Assembly (NCBI GenBank): GCA_027023025.1 | Contig: JALVXB010000023.1 | Span: forward strand, 1-39,622 | DNA: 39,622 nucleotides | Source: Caldisericaceae bacterium | GTDB lineage: Bacteria > Caldisericota > Caldisericia > Caldisericales > Caldisericaceae | Reading direction: 5' to 3' | Notes under the pieces: generated by a model | The model's database searches: none | Told to the model about the DNA's origin: nothing | What the model saw: the letters and a program-made list of their open reading frames with translations, nothing else | Position numbers and translations under genes: made by a program | Part shown: piece after piece, positions 17,258 through 25,516 of the stretch | Numbering within the stretch: the first letter of the stretch is position 1 | How the letters are laid out: each line of letters begins with the position of its first letter

Positions 17258-17270
17258 CTTTAATTACCGT

Positions 17271-18527
17271 TTATATATTTTTTCTAATTTCTCTTGGCTC
17301 TTTTAATGTGAATGCAATTATAACACCAATTAGAACAAAAATAAATGTAATTTCAAATATAGTTCTATAAGAAACCACTTTTGCAAGTAGTCCGCCTATG
17401 AGGGAGTAAGTAAGTACTGGAAATGTAAGTGTGCCATTTAGACCTATGTAAGTGGGCCTTTCTTTAGGTATTGCCTGGTCCAGCATAAAGTTCTGGAAAC
17501 CTACGCTCATACCAGAAAACATAAAGCCTATGAATAAGAAAGTTAGTGAAAACATGGCAAAGTTATTTTTACTTAAAAGTGCTATGACAGGAATAAATAA
17601 TCCGGTAATTGCAGTAAGTAATACGACAAGTCTATTTCCTTTGTAATCTGATATGTACGCCCAGAGCAGATTTGATAGGACAAAACCGATCATTTGGATT
17701 GTAAGGAAAGTTCCTACTGCTGCATTTGAAAAGTGTAAAACATTTTTTGCATAAATGATGTAGAAAGGCAAAGAGAGTGAACTTGCACCTACAAATATTT
17801 GCATAATTAAGAAGTTTCTAAAGTTTCTATCCTGCTGCAAGATTTTGTAAGCTTTTTTGAGAAATACACTAAACGGTAAAGTCTTTTTGTGAACTTCCTC
17901 CTCTGGTTCTTTAACCATTGATAGAAAAATATAAGATGCGGTGACAAAAATAAATGATAGAAAAAATATCAACGCAAAGTTTTTAGGAAAGGGTATTCTA
18001 CTTGTCTGAAGTATTTTTTTAACTATAATTCCGGCTATAATTGCCAGTATCCCTCCCAGAAGTCCTCTTAGTCCAAAAAACCTTCCTCTTAGTTCTGATG
18101 GAATTGCTTTACCAAAAATATCCGAGAACGGTATTGCTGCAACGCCGCCCATAAAAGTGAATAGACCGAGAAGTGAGATTAGGATCCATACCATCATGGT
18201 GGGATGCGTTTTTGCAAACAAAGCAGTGGATAGAGCAAGAAGTCCCCAGCTTAACGCACGCACCATAATTGCTTTTATTAGTAACGGTTTCTTAAATTTG
18301 CTTGCCTCGAGCTTGTTTGCTACGAAAAGCTGGGGAATTACACCTAAAATGCCTCTGCCTTTTCCCATGATCATGTAAGAGAAGCCTATAACGATACTGG
18401 ATGGAGTAAGCATATTTAAAAATGCGGGAATTACGGTTGTCGTGCTGCTGAATGCAACGCCGCCGTTAAACAAAATTCCGTGCATTAAGCCCACAAAGAA
18501 GTTCCACTTCAGGTCTTTTTTGTTCAT
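17271..18527 (-). CDS. Major facilitator superfamily transporter
   Basis: A 418-aa polytopic protein with about 12 predicted hydrophobic segments in two halves and a polar central loop (near 205-220, EPEEEVHKK). The loop SELRGRFFGLRGLLGG is the MFS-type inter-helix motif. Substrate specificity is not evident; the architecture resembles uncharacterised or drug/sugar MFS proteins. The ATG has no ribosome-binding site, and the promoter places the 5' end at the start codon (see the promoter entry), so the message may be leaderless. It lies downstream of the M20 peptidase gene on the same strand but has its own promoter. Confidence 0.85.
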   Translation of the reverse strand: MNKKDLKWNFFVGLMHGILFNGGVAFSSTTTVIPAFLNMLTPSSIVIGFSYMIMGKGRGILGVIPQLFVANKLEASKFKKPLLIKAIMVRALSWGLLALSTALFAKTHPTMMVWILISLLGLFTFMGGVAAIPFSDIFGKAIPSELRGRFFGLRGLLGGILAIIAGIIVKKILQTSRIPFPKNFALIFFLSFIFVTASYIFLSMVKEPEEEVHKKTLPFSVFLKKAYKILQQDRNFRNFLIMQIFVGASSLSLPFYIIYAKNVLHFSNAAVGTFLTIQMIGFVLSNLLWAYISDYKGNRLVVLLTAITGLFIPVIALLSKNNFAMFSLTFLFIGFMFSGMSVGFQNFMLDQAIPKERPTYIGLNGTLTFPVLTYSLIGGLLAKVVSYRTIFEITFIFVLIGVIIAFTLKEPREIRKNI

Positions 18528-18532
18528 GGGAT

Positions 18533-18560
18533 ATTATACGAAAAATACAAACTAGTTCAA
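18533..18560 (-). promoter_or_regulatory. Promoter of the MFS gene, predicting a leaderless mRNA
   Basis: On the minus strand TTGAAC (18560-18555) and a perfect TATAAT (18538-18533) are 16 bases apart. Only five bases separate the -10 from the ATG at 18527, so transcription should begin at or within one base of the start codon. Confidence 0.65.
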
Positions 18561-18561
18561 C

Positions 18562-19734
18562 CTATTTTAATAGTCCTAATGCAATACTTACATGCATCTC
18601 AACACCTATAGGAAGAACATCTTCGTCAAAGTTAAAGTATGCAGAATGGTGTGGTTTATCTAACCCTTTTTCTTTATTCATGGAGCCAAGCCAGTAGAAT
18701 GCACCTTTTGCTTTTTCTAAGAAGTATGCCATGTCCTCCCCTCCCATAGATACGGGAACTGTAACAACGCGTTTTTCTCCAACGACTTGTTTTGCAATTT
18801 TTATTACATATTGAGTTTCCTCTTTGCTGTTTACGAGAGGAGGATATCCGAAGTGGTATTCAAGTTGCGCTTTTCCTCTATAAGCTTCTGCAATGTGTTT
18901 TGCTATTCTTTTCATTCTTTCTGGTATAGACTTTGCTACATTCTTATCGAGTGTGCGCACTGTTCCTAAAAGTTCTGCAGTTTCTGGTATTACATTAAAG
19001 ACATCGCCAGAATTTATTTTGCCTACAGTTACCACGATAGGTTGCACGGGATCTGTTTCTCTTGATACGATTTGTTGCAGTGCAAGTACTGTATGGGAAG
19101 CAATTATTACTGGATCTACTGATGTATGGGGATACGCACCGTGACCACCTTTGCCTGTAATGTTTATTTTAAAGCGATCTGCTTCTGCTGTTAGTACCCC
19201 TTCTTTAATACCTATTATTCCTGCTTCTATCATATTTCCAAGGTGGAGTCCAAATGCTTTATCAACATGAGGATTTTCCATCACTCCTTCCTCGATCATT
19301 TTTATTGCACCACCTGGATCCTTTTCTTCGGAAGGCTGGAATACGAACTTTACATTTCCTTTTATTTCTTCCCTATGGTGAGATAATACTTTTGCTGCAA
19401 CGAGAAGCATAGCTGTGTGTCCGTCGTGTCCACAGGCGTGCATTACGCCTTTATTTACCGACCTGTAGGGAATGTCGTTTAATTCTTCTATAGGGAGTGC
19501 ATCCATGTCAGCCCGCAAAAGAATTGTAGGTCCTTTGTTTTTTCCTCTTAATAAACCTACGACTCCGGTTTTTGCTACGCGGGTTTTTACTTCCAGGTTG
19601 AGTTCTTTTAAGTAATTTTCTACGATTTGAGAAGTTCTTTTTTCTTCAAATGCAAGCTCTGGATGCATGTGAAAGTCTCTTCTTAAACGGACTACTTCAT
19701 CTTTTAGCTCTTTTACTTCATCTTTTATATTCAT
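18562..19734 (-). CDS. M20 family amidohydrolase/peptidase
   Basis: A 390-aa cytoplasmic metal enzyme of the M20D group (hippurate hydrolase, IAA-amino-acid hydrolase, N-acyl amino acid amidohydrolase). Metal and catalytic residues are visible: DMDALP (76-81), HACGHDGHTA (99-108, C101 and H103), the general-base pair E136-E137 in QPSEEKDPGG, H164 in GLHLGN, and a C-terminal His in KPHHSAYFNFDE. The dimerisation domain lies in the middle (GKGGHGAYPHTSVDP). AGGAGGTGG precedes the ATG at a normal distance. The exact acyl-amino acid substrate is unknown; the following MFS gene may import or export a related compound. Confidence 0.92.
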   Translation of the reverse strand: MNIKDEVKELKDEVVRLRRDFHMHPELAFEEKRTSQIVENYLKELNLEVKTRVAKTGVVGLLRGKNKGPTILLRADMDALPIEELNDIPYRSVNKGVMHACGHDGHTAMLLVAAKVLSHHREEIKGNVKFVFQPSEEKDPGGAIKMIEEGVMENPHVDKAFGLHLGNMIEAGIIGIKEGVLTAEADRFKINITGKGGHGAYPHTSVDPVIIASHTVLALQQIVSRETDPVQPIVVTVGKINSGDVFNVIPETAELLGTVRTLDKNVAKSIPERMKRIAKHIAEAYRGKAQLEYHFGYPPLVNSKEETQYVIKIAKQVVGEKRVVTVPVSMGGEDMAYFLEKAKGAFYWLGSMNKEKGLDKPHHSAYFNFDEDVLPIGVEMHVSIALGLLK

Positions 19735-19755
19735 TAATAATCCACCTCCTGTCGT

Positions 19756-19761
19756 ATTGTA
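19756..19761 (-). promoter_or_regulatory. Probable -10 of the M20 gene
   Basis: TACAAT on the minus strand lies about 22 bases before the ATG and just upstream of the AGGAGGTGG site. No convincing -35 is seen, so this is a tentative call. It is divergent from the surface-protein promoter in the same 92-base gap. Confidence 0.4.
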
Positions 19762-19797
19762 ATAGATTTTACGGTTTTAAAAATCACATATTGAATG

Positions 19798-19803
19798 TAT
19801 AAT
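19798..19803 (+). promoter_or_regulatory. Probable -10 of the surface-protein gene
   Basis: A perfect TATAAT lies 24 bases before the start codon, with AAGGAGGG (19815-19822) between. The -35 position holds only TTTTAA. The divergent M20 promoter lies about 40 bases away. Confidence 0.5.
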
Positions 19804-19826
19804 TTAAAAAATGTAAGGAGGGAAAT

Positions 19827-22613
19827 ATGAAAAAGTTATTAACCTTTTTTCTAACGCTTGTATTATTATTTAGTTTTGTTTTTCCGATAAACAGTTATGC
19901 AGTAAATAATTTTACCGTAGTTGCTTTTGTTCCTTCTCCGCCTTCTGTAGATTCTTTTGCAAGCTATCTCTTAGATTTAAATCTTTCGGCCGACTTTAAA
20001 ACAAATGATTTTATCTCTATAACATTTCCGTCAGATTTTGCTCTACCTTCGGTAATTCCTACAGATCTCGTTAAGATAAACGGCTCCAATGCTTCTAAGG
20101 TAGAAGTTAACGGCAGTGTAGTTAGAGTATATCCTGCTTCAACGATTCCAAGTGGTAGTGAAGTAATATTAAAAATAGACAGACGGGCTAAAATTAAGAA
20201 CCCGTCAAATCCGGGAAATTATAACTTTACTATAGGAATCTCCAGCGAAACAGGCACTCAGACTGTTTCAGTAACGATTACTAAAGGTATTTCTCACCTT
20301 TCTGTTCTCGTTACTCCCGATAGAACTTCTACCAATGCGATGTATATAATTTCTTTTTATACATCGGAGAATGGAGGGCTAAGTGGGGTAAACGGAGACA
20401 ATATTACGGTTATTTTCCCTCAGGGAACAATTTTTACCAAAACAAGCATACCAAATTCTGCTATCACTGTAAACGGATATGCTATATCTGGTTTAGTGCT
20501 TACGGAAAATGTTTTAAAAATTCTACTTCCACAGGGTCTTAACATTCCTAACAATGGGTTTGTGTCTATTCAAATTTCTGAAAGTGCAGGTATTAAAAAC
20601 CCAGCACAGCCTGGAGATTATTTTTTGTCTGTCTTTACAGATAAAGATCCTGTCGTTACTAATACAATGATTACAATAAAGGGAACTGCCGTAAGTGATT
20701 TTTATGTATCTGTTGTTCCAAATACACAAAATGCCAATTCTGAAATCAGACTCCACTTCATAACTTCCGAAAATGGAAGTTTGAAAAAGGATAAAGATAA
20801 AATTCTAATCAAGTTTCCTGGAGGTTTCACACTTCCGCAGCATCCAGATTTTTCTTTTGTATCTATAAATAGTATCAAAGTAAAAGATGGTTCTATTTCA
20901 AAAAATGGCCTCATCTCACTCTTAGTTCCGCTTGACATTGCCTCGAATAGTTCTGTAAATGTGCTAATACAAAAGTCTTTTGGAATTAAGAATCCAAACC
21001 AGAAAGGTATCTACGAGTTTGTACTTTATACAACTAAAGATGTAATGCCAGTATCGTCAAATGTTCAGATTAATCCTTCTCACATATCTGCACCGCTTTT
21101 TACTCTTTCTGTTCCGCAGATTTCAGCAAGTTCGGACTATAAGGTAATATTTTTTACAGGGCCGGGAGGTTCATTAACACAAAATGTTGGCAAGATTTAT
21201 ATAGTTTTCCCGGAAGGATTTTCACTGCCTTCCACGATAAATCCTTCTAATATTTTTATAGATAAACAGCCTGTGCGGAAACCAATAACTGTTCAACAAA
21301 ACAAAATTATTATACCAGTTCCGTTAAACATATCTGGAAATTCGGGTGTAGTAATAGAGCTTTCTAAAAAATGTGGTATTAGAAATCCTGCAATTAGTGG
21401 TGTATACACATTAACTGTATATACGAGTGCAGAGCAACTACCTGTTATTTCTACTGGCATTTATATTAATGATCTTCCTATTTCGAGCGCTGTCGTTACG
21501 CCAGAGAAACCTGATGGTAAAAATGGCTTTTATAAAACTCATCCTAAGATAACCCTTTCCGTTATCAGCCCGTATAGTGACACTAAAATTTATTATTACT
21601 TTGACAATAGTGAGAAGGTTTTGTATAACGGTACTCCTGTGGTTGTTCCTGATGGTATTCATAAGTTTTATTTTTATGCGAAAAACAAAAATGGAGAAAT
21701 AGAAGAGAGGCTTCACGAAATAGACTTCAAGGTAGATACAGTTTCACCTTTTATAACAATTACTTCCCCAAAGAGTGATCAGGTAAATAGCAGTTATACG
21801 GTGTTGTCCGGAAGTACAGAAGCAGGTGCTACTATTACTATAAATGGTGATTATGTACCTGTTGATAAGAACGGTAATTTCTCTGTTGTTGTAAGTGGAA
21901 GTGGAAGCAAAACATTTAAGATAGTTGCTGTTGACCCTGCTGGTAATAGTGCTTCAAAAACGATAGTGTTGAATTTTAATACAACACCTCAAAATCCCCC
22001 CAATCTTGATGTTATATCCCCCCAGGATGGAACTACCGTTTATATGGCGAACCTTGTGGTAAGTGGAAAAACGGATCCAGGTGCAACTGTAACTGTTAAC
22101 GGGAAGGGTGCAGATGTTGATTCTAATGGTTCATTTACTGTGAGTTTAACTTTACAACCAGGCCAGAATAAAATTACAGTTACTGCTGAGAAAAATGGTG
22201 CAAAGTCTGAAAAGGTAATTTATATAAAGTACATTAAAAGCATTGCAATGAAACTCCAGATCGGTAACAGTAATGCAATCGTTAACGGAGTCGTGGTGTC
22301 GCTTGATGCACCACCCGTCATAATTAACAACAGGACATTAGTGCCGCTGCGGTTTATAAGCGAATCTTTTGGTGCTAATGTAGAATGGGATCCTGTGCTC
22401 AGAATTGTAGAAGTTTCCTTTAATGGTACTACCATAAAACTTCAGATAGATAATAAATTGGCTTCTGTTAACGGCAAAAAGGTTATTTTGGATTCTCCTC
22501 CTCAGATTATAAATGGAAGAACTATGGTTCCTTTGAGATTTATTGTTGAATCCTTTAATGCCCATGTAGAATGGGATGAGGGCACTCAAACAATAACTAT
22601 TACTTATCCTTAA
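19827..22613 (+). CDS. Secreted repeat protein with Ig-like and copper-amine-oxidase-N domains
   Basis: A 928-aa exported protein. A Sec signal peptide is clear (MKKLLTFFLTLVLLFSFVFP, cleavage probably after NSYA). Four repeats of about 130 residues follow (about 26-545), each with a FP..F.LP strand motif and ending in a G-I-K/R-N-P...G-x-Y motif (KIKNPSNPGNY, GIKNPAQPGDY, GIKNPNQKGIY, GIRNPAISGVY). Next come a chitobiase-C-like segment (about 550-640, KIYYYFDNSEKVLYNG), two Ig-like repeats (each with ...GATxTxNG) and two copper-amine-oxidase-N-like repeats at the C-terminus (TLVPLRFISESFGANVEWD and MVPLRFIVESFNAHVEWD). It has no membrane anchor or sorting motif. Attachment to a cell-wall or S-layer polymer is likely but unproven. 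Confidence 0.88.
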   Translation: MKKLLTFFLTLVLLFSFVFPINSYAVNNFTVVAFVPSPPSVDSFASYLLDLNLSADFKTNDFISITFPSDFALPSVIPTDLVKINGSNASKVEVNGSVVRVYPASTIPSGSEVILKIDRRAKIKNPSNPGNYNFTIGISSETGTQTVSVTITKGISHLSVLVTPDRTSTNAMYIISFYTSENGGLSGVNGDNITVIFPQGTIFTKTSIPNSAITVNGYAISGLVLTENVLKILLPQGLNIPNNGFVSIQISESAGIKNPAQPGDYFLSVFTDKDPVVTNTMITIKGTAVSDFYVSVVPNTQNANSEIRLHFITSENGSLKKDKDKILIKFPGGFTLPQHPDFSFVSINSIKVKDGSISKNGLISLLVPLDIASNSSVNVLIQKSFGIKNPNQKGIYEFVLYTTKDVMPVSSNVQINPSHISAPLFTLSVPQISASSDYKVIFFTGPGGSLTQNVGKIYIVFPEGFSLPSTINPSNIFIDKQPVRKPITVQQNKIIIPVPLNISGNSGVVIELSKKCGIRNPAISGVYTLTVYTSAEQLPVISTGIYINDLPISSAVVTPEKPDGKNGFYKTHPKITLSVISPYSDTKIYYYFDNSEKVLYNGTPVVVPDGIHKFYFYAKNKNGEIEERLHEIDFKVDTVSPFITITSPKSDQVNSSYTVLSGSTEAGATITINGDYVPVDKNGNFSVVVSGSGSKTFKIVAVDPAGNSASKTIVLNFNTTPQNPPNLDVISPQDGTTVYMANLVVSGKTDPGATVTVNGKGADVDSNGSFTVSLTLQPGQNKITVTAEKNGAKSEKVIYIKYIKSIAMKLQIGNSNAIVNGVVVSLDAPPVIINNRTLVPLRFISESFGANVEWDPVLRIVEVSFNGTTIKLQIDNKLASVNGKKVILDSPPQIINGRTMVPLRFIVESFNAHVEWDEGTQTITITYP

Positions 22614-22650
22614 AAAGTAATTAAACGCTGTTTTAAGTTTGGTTTAACAA

Positions 22651-22681
22651 ATAAAATAAGGGGGTGTGAGTCACCCCCTTA
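22651..22681 (-). terminator. Terminator of the two-component operon
   Basis: A 10-bp stem, TAAGGGGGTG / CACCCCCTTA (22657-22666 and 22672-22681), has a five-base loop. On the minus strand it is followed by TTTTAT and more T, so it ends the regulator operon. On the plus strand it is followed by A, not T, so it is not a good terminator for the surface-protein gene. Confidence 0.85.
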
Positions 22682-22692
22682 AAAATAGGATT

Positions 22693-24132
22693 CTATAGTA
22701 TTTTATCAAGGTCTATTTTGTAGTCCCTTATTTTATTAAATAACGACTTTCTTGATATGCCAAGTATTTTGGCTGCTTTAGTTTTATTTCCTCCGCATTT
22801 TTTAAGGGCTTTTATTATCATGTCTTTTTCTATTCTTGCAATCACTGTGGGTAGCGGTTCTATTTTTCCTGTTTCTTCGGAGCGCGTAGAACTATTACCG
22901 TTTAGAGTATTTGAGTTTTTATTGGTAGCCTCCTCTGTGTGTTGTTCGCTTTTATACTTGGTTAAAAGTTCCGGAGGCAAATGCTCTTTCATTATTAAAG
23001 GAACAGATGTAATAATAACTCCTCTTGCAATAGCATTTTCCAGTTCTCTTACATTTCCGGGCCAGTTGTAGTCCATAAATATCTTCATTACTTCTTCTGA
23101 AACTCCCTGAACGACTTTTCCATACTTTCTCGAATATTTTGAAATAAAGTATGCAACGAGTTCTGGAATGTCTTCCTTCCTTTCCCTGAGAGGCGGTATG
23201 GAAATTGTCACTACATTTAACCTGTAGTAAAGGTCTTCTCTAAATTTTCCTTCTGTTACGAGTTTTTCCAGGTTTCTGTTTGTAGCAGCAATAATCCTGG
23301 CGTTTGAAACGAGAGTTTCGTGTCCGCCTACGCGTTCAAAAGTTTTCTCTTGAAGCACTCTTAAGATTTTTGCCTGTAAAGGTAAGCTCATATCACCAAT
23401 TTCGTCCAGGAATATCGTTCCGTCTTTTGCCTGTTCAAATTTGCCTATGTGTTTTGAAACTGCATCTGTAAAGGCACCTTTTTCGTGTCCAAATAATTCT
23501 GATTCAAGCAAATTTTCTGGTATTGCAGCGCAGTTAACTGCAATGAAAGGTTTATTTCTTCTATTACTGTGTAAGTAGATGGCTCGTGCCACGAGTTCTT
23601 TACCCGTACCACTTTCGCCTCTTATCAGGACTGTTGCGTCTGAATCTGCTACTCTGCCTATTGACTTGTAAACTTCCTGCATCTTTGGAGAATCGCCTAT
23701 TATTTCATCTTGTTTATATTGCTTTCCAAAATTGGAGGATGTGAGACTTGACGATAATTCTTTAAGTTCTATTGCCTTCTTAATTTTTATTTTTATTTCG
23801 TCTATGTCAAATGGTTTTGTTAAATAGTCATATGCGCCTTTCTTCATTGCTTTTATCGCGATGTCAGAACTTCCGTATGCAGTAATAAATATTACGGGTA
23901 GGTCTGGTGCGATGTCGCGAATTTTTAAGAACGCTTCCATTCCGTCCATAACTGGCATGCGGACATCTAACAATACGCAATCAGGATATTTTTCATTTAC
24001 TGCTTTTACTGCTTCAAGTCCGTTCTGTGCCTCTATTACATTGTAGTCTTCCTCTTCCAGAATTTCGTGTAATAAACTCCTTACATTTTCTTCGTCATCT
24101 GCTACGAGTATAGTATACTTTTTAAGTTTCAT
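22693..24132 (-). CDS. NtrC-type sigma-54-activating response regulator
   Basis: A 479-aa three-domain regulator. The receiver has D12, D13, phospho-acceptor D56, T84 and K106. The AAA+ domain has Walker A GESGTGKE (172-179), GAFTDA (219-224) in the place of the canonical GAFTGA, FLDEIGD (Walker B), RVLQEKTFERVGG and a WPGNVRELEN sensor region. The Fis-type HTH is at the C-terminus (about 430-479, KTKAAKILGISRKSLFNKI). The family remodels sigma-54 RNA polymerase. GAGGTG precedes the ATG, 10 bases after the kinase stop. It is the last gene of the pncC-PFK-PFK-kinase operon; its targets are unknown, and I did not find a clear -24/-12 promoter in this window. Confidence 0.93.
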   Translation of the reverse strand: MKLKKYTILVADDEENVRSLLHEILEEEDYNVIEAQNGLEAVKAVNEKYPDCVLLDVRMPVMDGMEAFLKIRDIAPDLPVIFITAYGSSDIAIKAMKKGAYDYLTKPFDIDEIKIKIKKAIELKELSSSLTSSNFGKQYKQDEIIGDSPKMQEVYKSIGRVADSDATVLIRGESGTGKELVARAIYLHSNRRNKPFIAVNCAAIPENLLESELFGHEKGAFTDAVSKHIGKFEQAKDGTIFLDEIGDMSLPLQAKILRVLQEKTFERVGGHETLVSNARIIAATNRNLEKLVTEGKFREDLYYRLNVVTISIPPLRERKEDIPELVAYFISKYSRKYGKVVQGVSEEVMKIFMDYNWPGNVRELENAIARGVIITSVPLIMKEHLPPELLTKYKSEQHTEEATNKNSNTLNGNSSTRSEETGKIEPLPTVIARIEKDMIIKALKKCGGNKTKAAKILGISRKSLFNKIRDYKIDLDKIL

Positions 24133-24142
24133 TTTTCACCTC

Positions 24143-25516
24143 TTATGTAGGCAAGTAAATCTCAAATGTCGTACCTTTACCTTTTTCACTCTGGACATCT
24201 ATTCTTCCACCGTGTTCTTTCACGATTCTATAGACTATTGCAAGGCCAAGGCCTGTGCCTTCTGCTTTCGTCGTGTAAAATGGAACGAATATGTGTTCTA
24301 ATTGATTTTTATCCATTCCTTTTCCTGTATCTGAAAGTACTATTTTTGTATATTCCCCTTCCTTTTTGCACCGTATTTTGATGTCGCCGTCTTTTTCAAT
24401 TGCTTGTATACTATTTATAAGTAAGTTTAAGAAGAGTTCTTCGCACTTCTTTTCGTCTGCGTAGAGTTCAATATCGTCACACTTTACATCGAAGTTAATA
24501 TTTTTGTTTGTTGCAAATTGTTTTGCCAATCCTACTACGATACCGAAAAATTTGTTTATGTTGAATTTAGTTTTATTTAGCGGGGTTGGTTTTCCGTAAT
24601 TTAATAAGTCTTTTACGATTCTGCTGAGCCTATCTGTTTCTCTGAGAATTGGCTTTATGTACTTTTCTTCTGGTTTACCACTAAGCTTTTTTTCCAGTAT
24701 TTGTGCAAATCCTTTGATTGAGGTAAGTGGATTCCTTACCTCGTGAACTACTCCAGCCGTAAATAATCCAAGTGTTCTTAGCGCCTCGTTTCGCTGAGAT
24801 TCTTCTATGTTCTTTTTCAGGCTTTCTGCCATTGCATTTATAGATATTGCGATGTCTCCAATTTCTCCTGAAAAACGGGGCAATCTGTAATCAAGGTCTT
24901 TTTCCAGTACCTTTAGTCCCTTCTTGATCTTAACTATTTTGAAAGTGAATATTGAAGTAACTATTAATACAAATAAGGCAGCAAGTAATGCGGAATATAC
25001 GGTAACTCGGTTAGACTCTTCTCTTATTTCGTTCACAGGCCTCATGATTATTGGGTACGGTTCGTCGACGAACACATACCCTTTTTGCATTTTTTTTGTA
25101 TATATAGGCTTTATTATGGTGAGTTTTTTGCTGAGTTTATACCTGGGATTACTAAGATATACTACCTTATTGTCGATAGGTGGTATGTAATACCCCATTT
25201 CCAATTCTGGGAAACTTTTTTTAAGATTTTTGAAGTATTTGTCAAAGGCAGGTTTCAGAAACTTTTGTAAGTAAAACTTTTGCTTATCCAGTGTAAGGTG
25301 TCCAAAATCCCACTGAAGTGCATTTCCCTCGTATAACTTTTGATACTTGTCAACGAGCTGGTCTGCTACTACCTCTATGCGTTTTGTTTCTACGGAAAAA
25401 ATTTCGTTTCTTACGCTATTAATTACTACAGAGGTAACAAATACCATCGTTAAAACGACGAATAATACGAGCACCGTAGTAAGCTGAAACCTTATTGACT
25501 GGAAAAAGCGCTTCAT
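24143..25516 (-). CDS. Membrane sensor histidine kinase
   Basis: A 457-aa kinase. Helix one spans about 11-33, an extracytoplasmic sensor domain of roughly 135 residues follows (34-170), and helix two spans 171-194; then a HAMP-like linker, a HisKA domain with phospho-His258 in VVHEVRNPL, and an HATPase with N box NLLINSIQAI, SDTGKGM and GTGLGLAIV. All key residues are present. The sensor domain resembles nothing I can name. The start directly abuts the ATP-type PFK stop with GGAGG upstream. It pairs with the adjacent NtrC-type regulator. Confidence 0.93.
   Translation of the reverse strand: MKRFFQSIRFQLTTVLVLFVVLTMVFVTSVVINSVRNEIFSVETKRIEVVADQLVDKYQKLYEGNALQWDFGHLTLDKQKFYLQKFLKPAFDKYFKNLKKSFPELEMGYYIPPIDNKVVYLSNPRYKLSKKLTIIKPIYTKKMQKGYVFVDEPYPIIMRPVNEIREESNRVTVYSALLAALFVLIVTSIFTFKIVKIKKGLKVLEKDLDYRLPRFSGEIGDIAISINAMAESLKKNIEESQRNEALRTLGLFTAGVVHEVRNPLTSIKGFAQILEKKLSGKPEEKYIKPILRETDRLSRIVKDLLNYGKPTPLNKTKFNINKFFGIVVGLAKQFATNKNINFDVKCDDIELYADEKKCEELFLNLLINSIQAIEKDGDIKIRCKKEGEYTKIVLSDTGKGMDKNQLEHIFVPFYTTKAEGTGLGLAIVYRIVKEHGGRIDVQSEKGKGTTFEIYLPT

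Noticed and set aside
22621-22647. Inverted repeat TTAAAC/GTTTAA after the surface-protein gene
   Set aside because: It is only six AT-rich pairs with a long loop and no T-run, so I do not call it a terminator.
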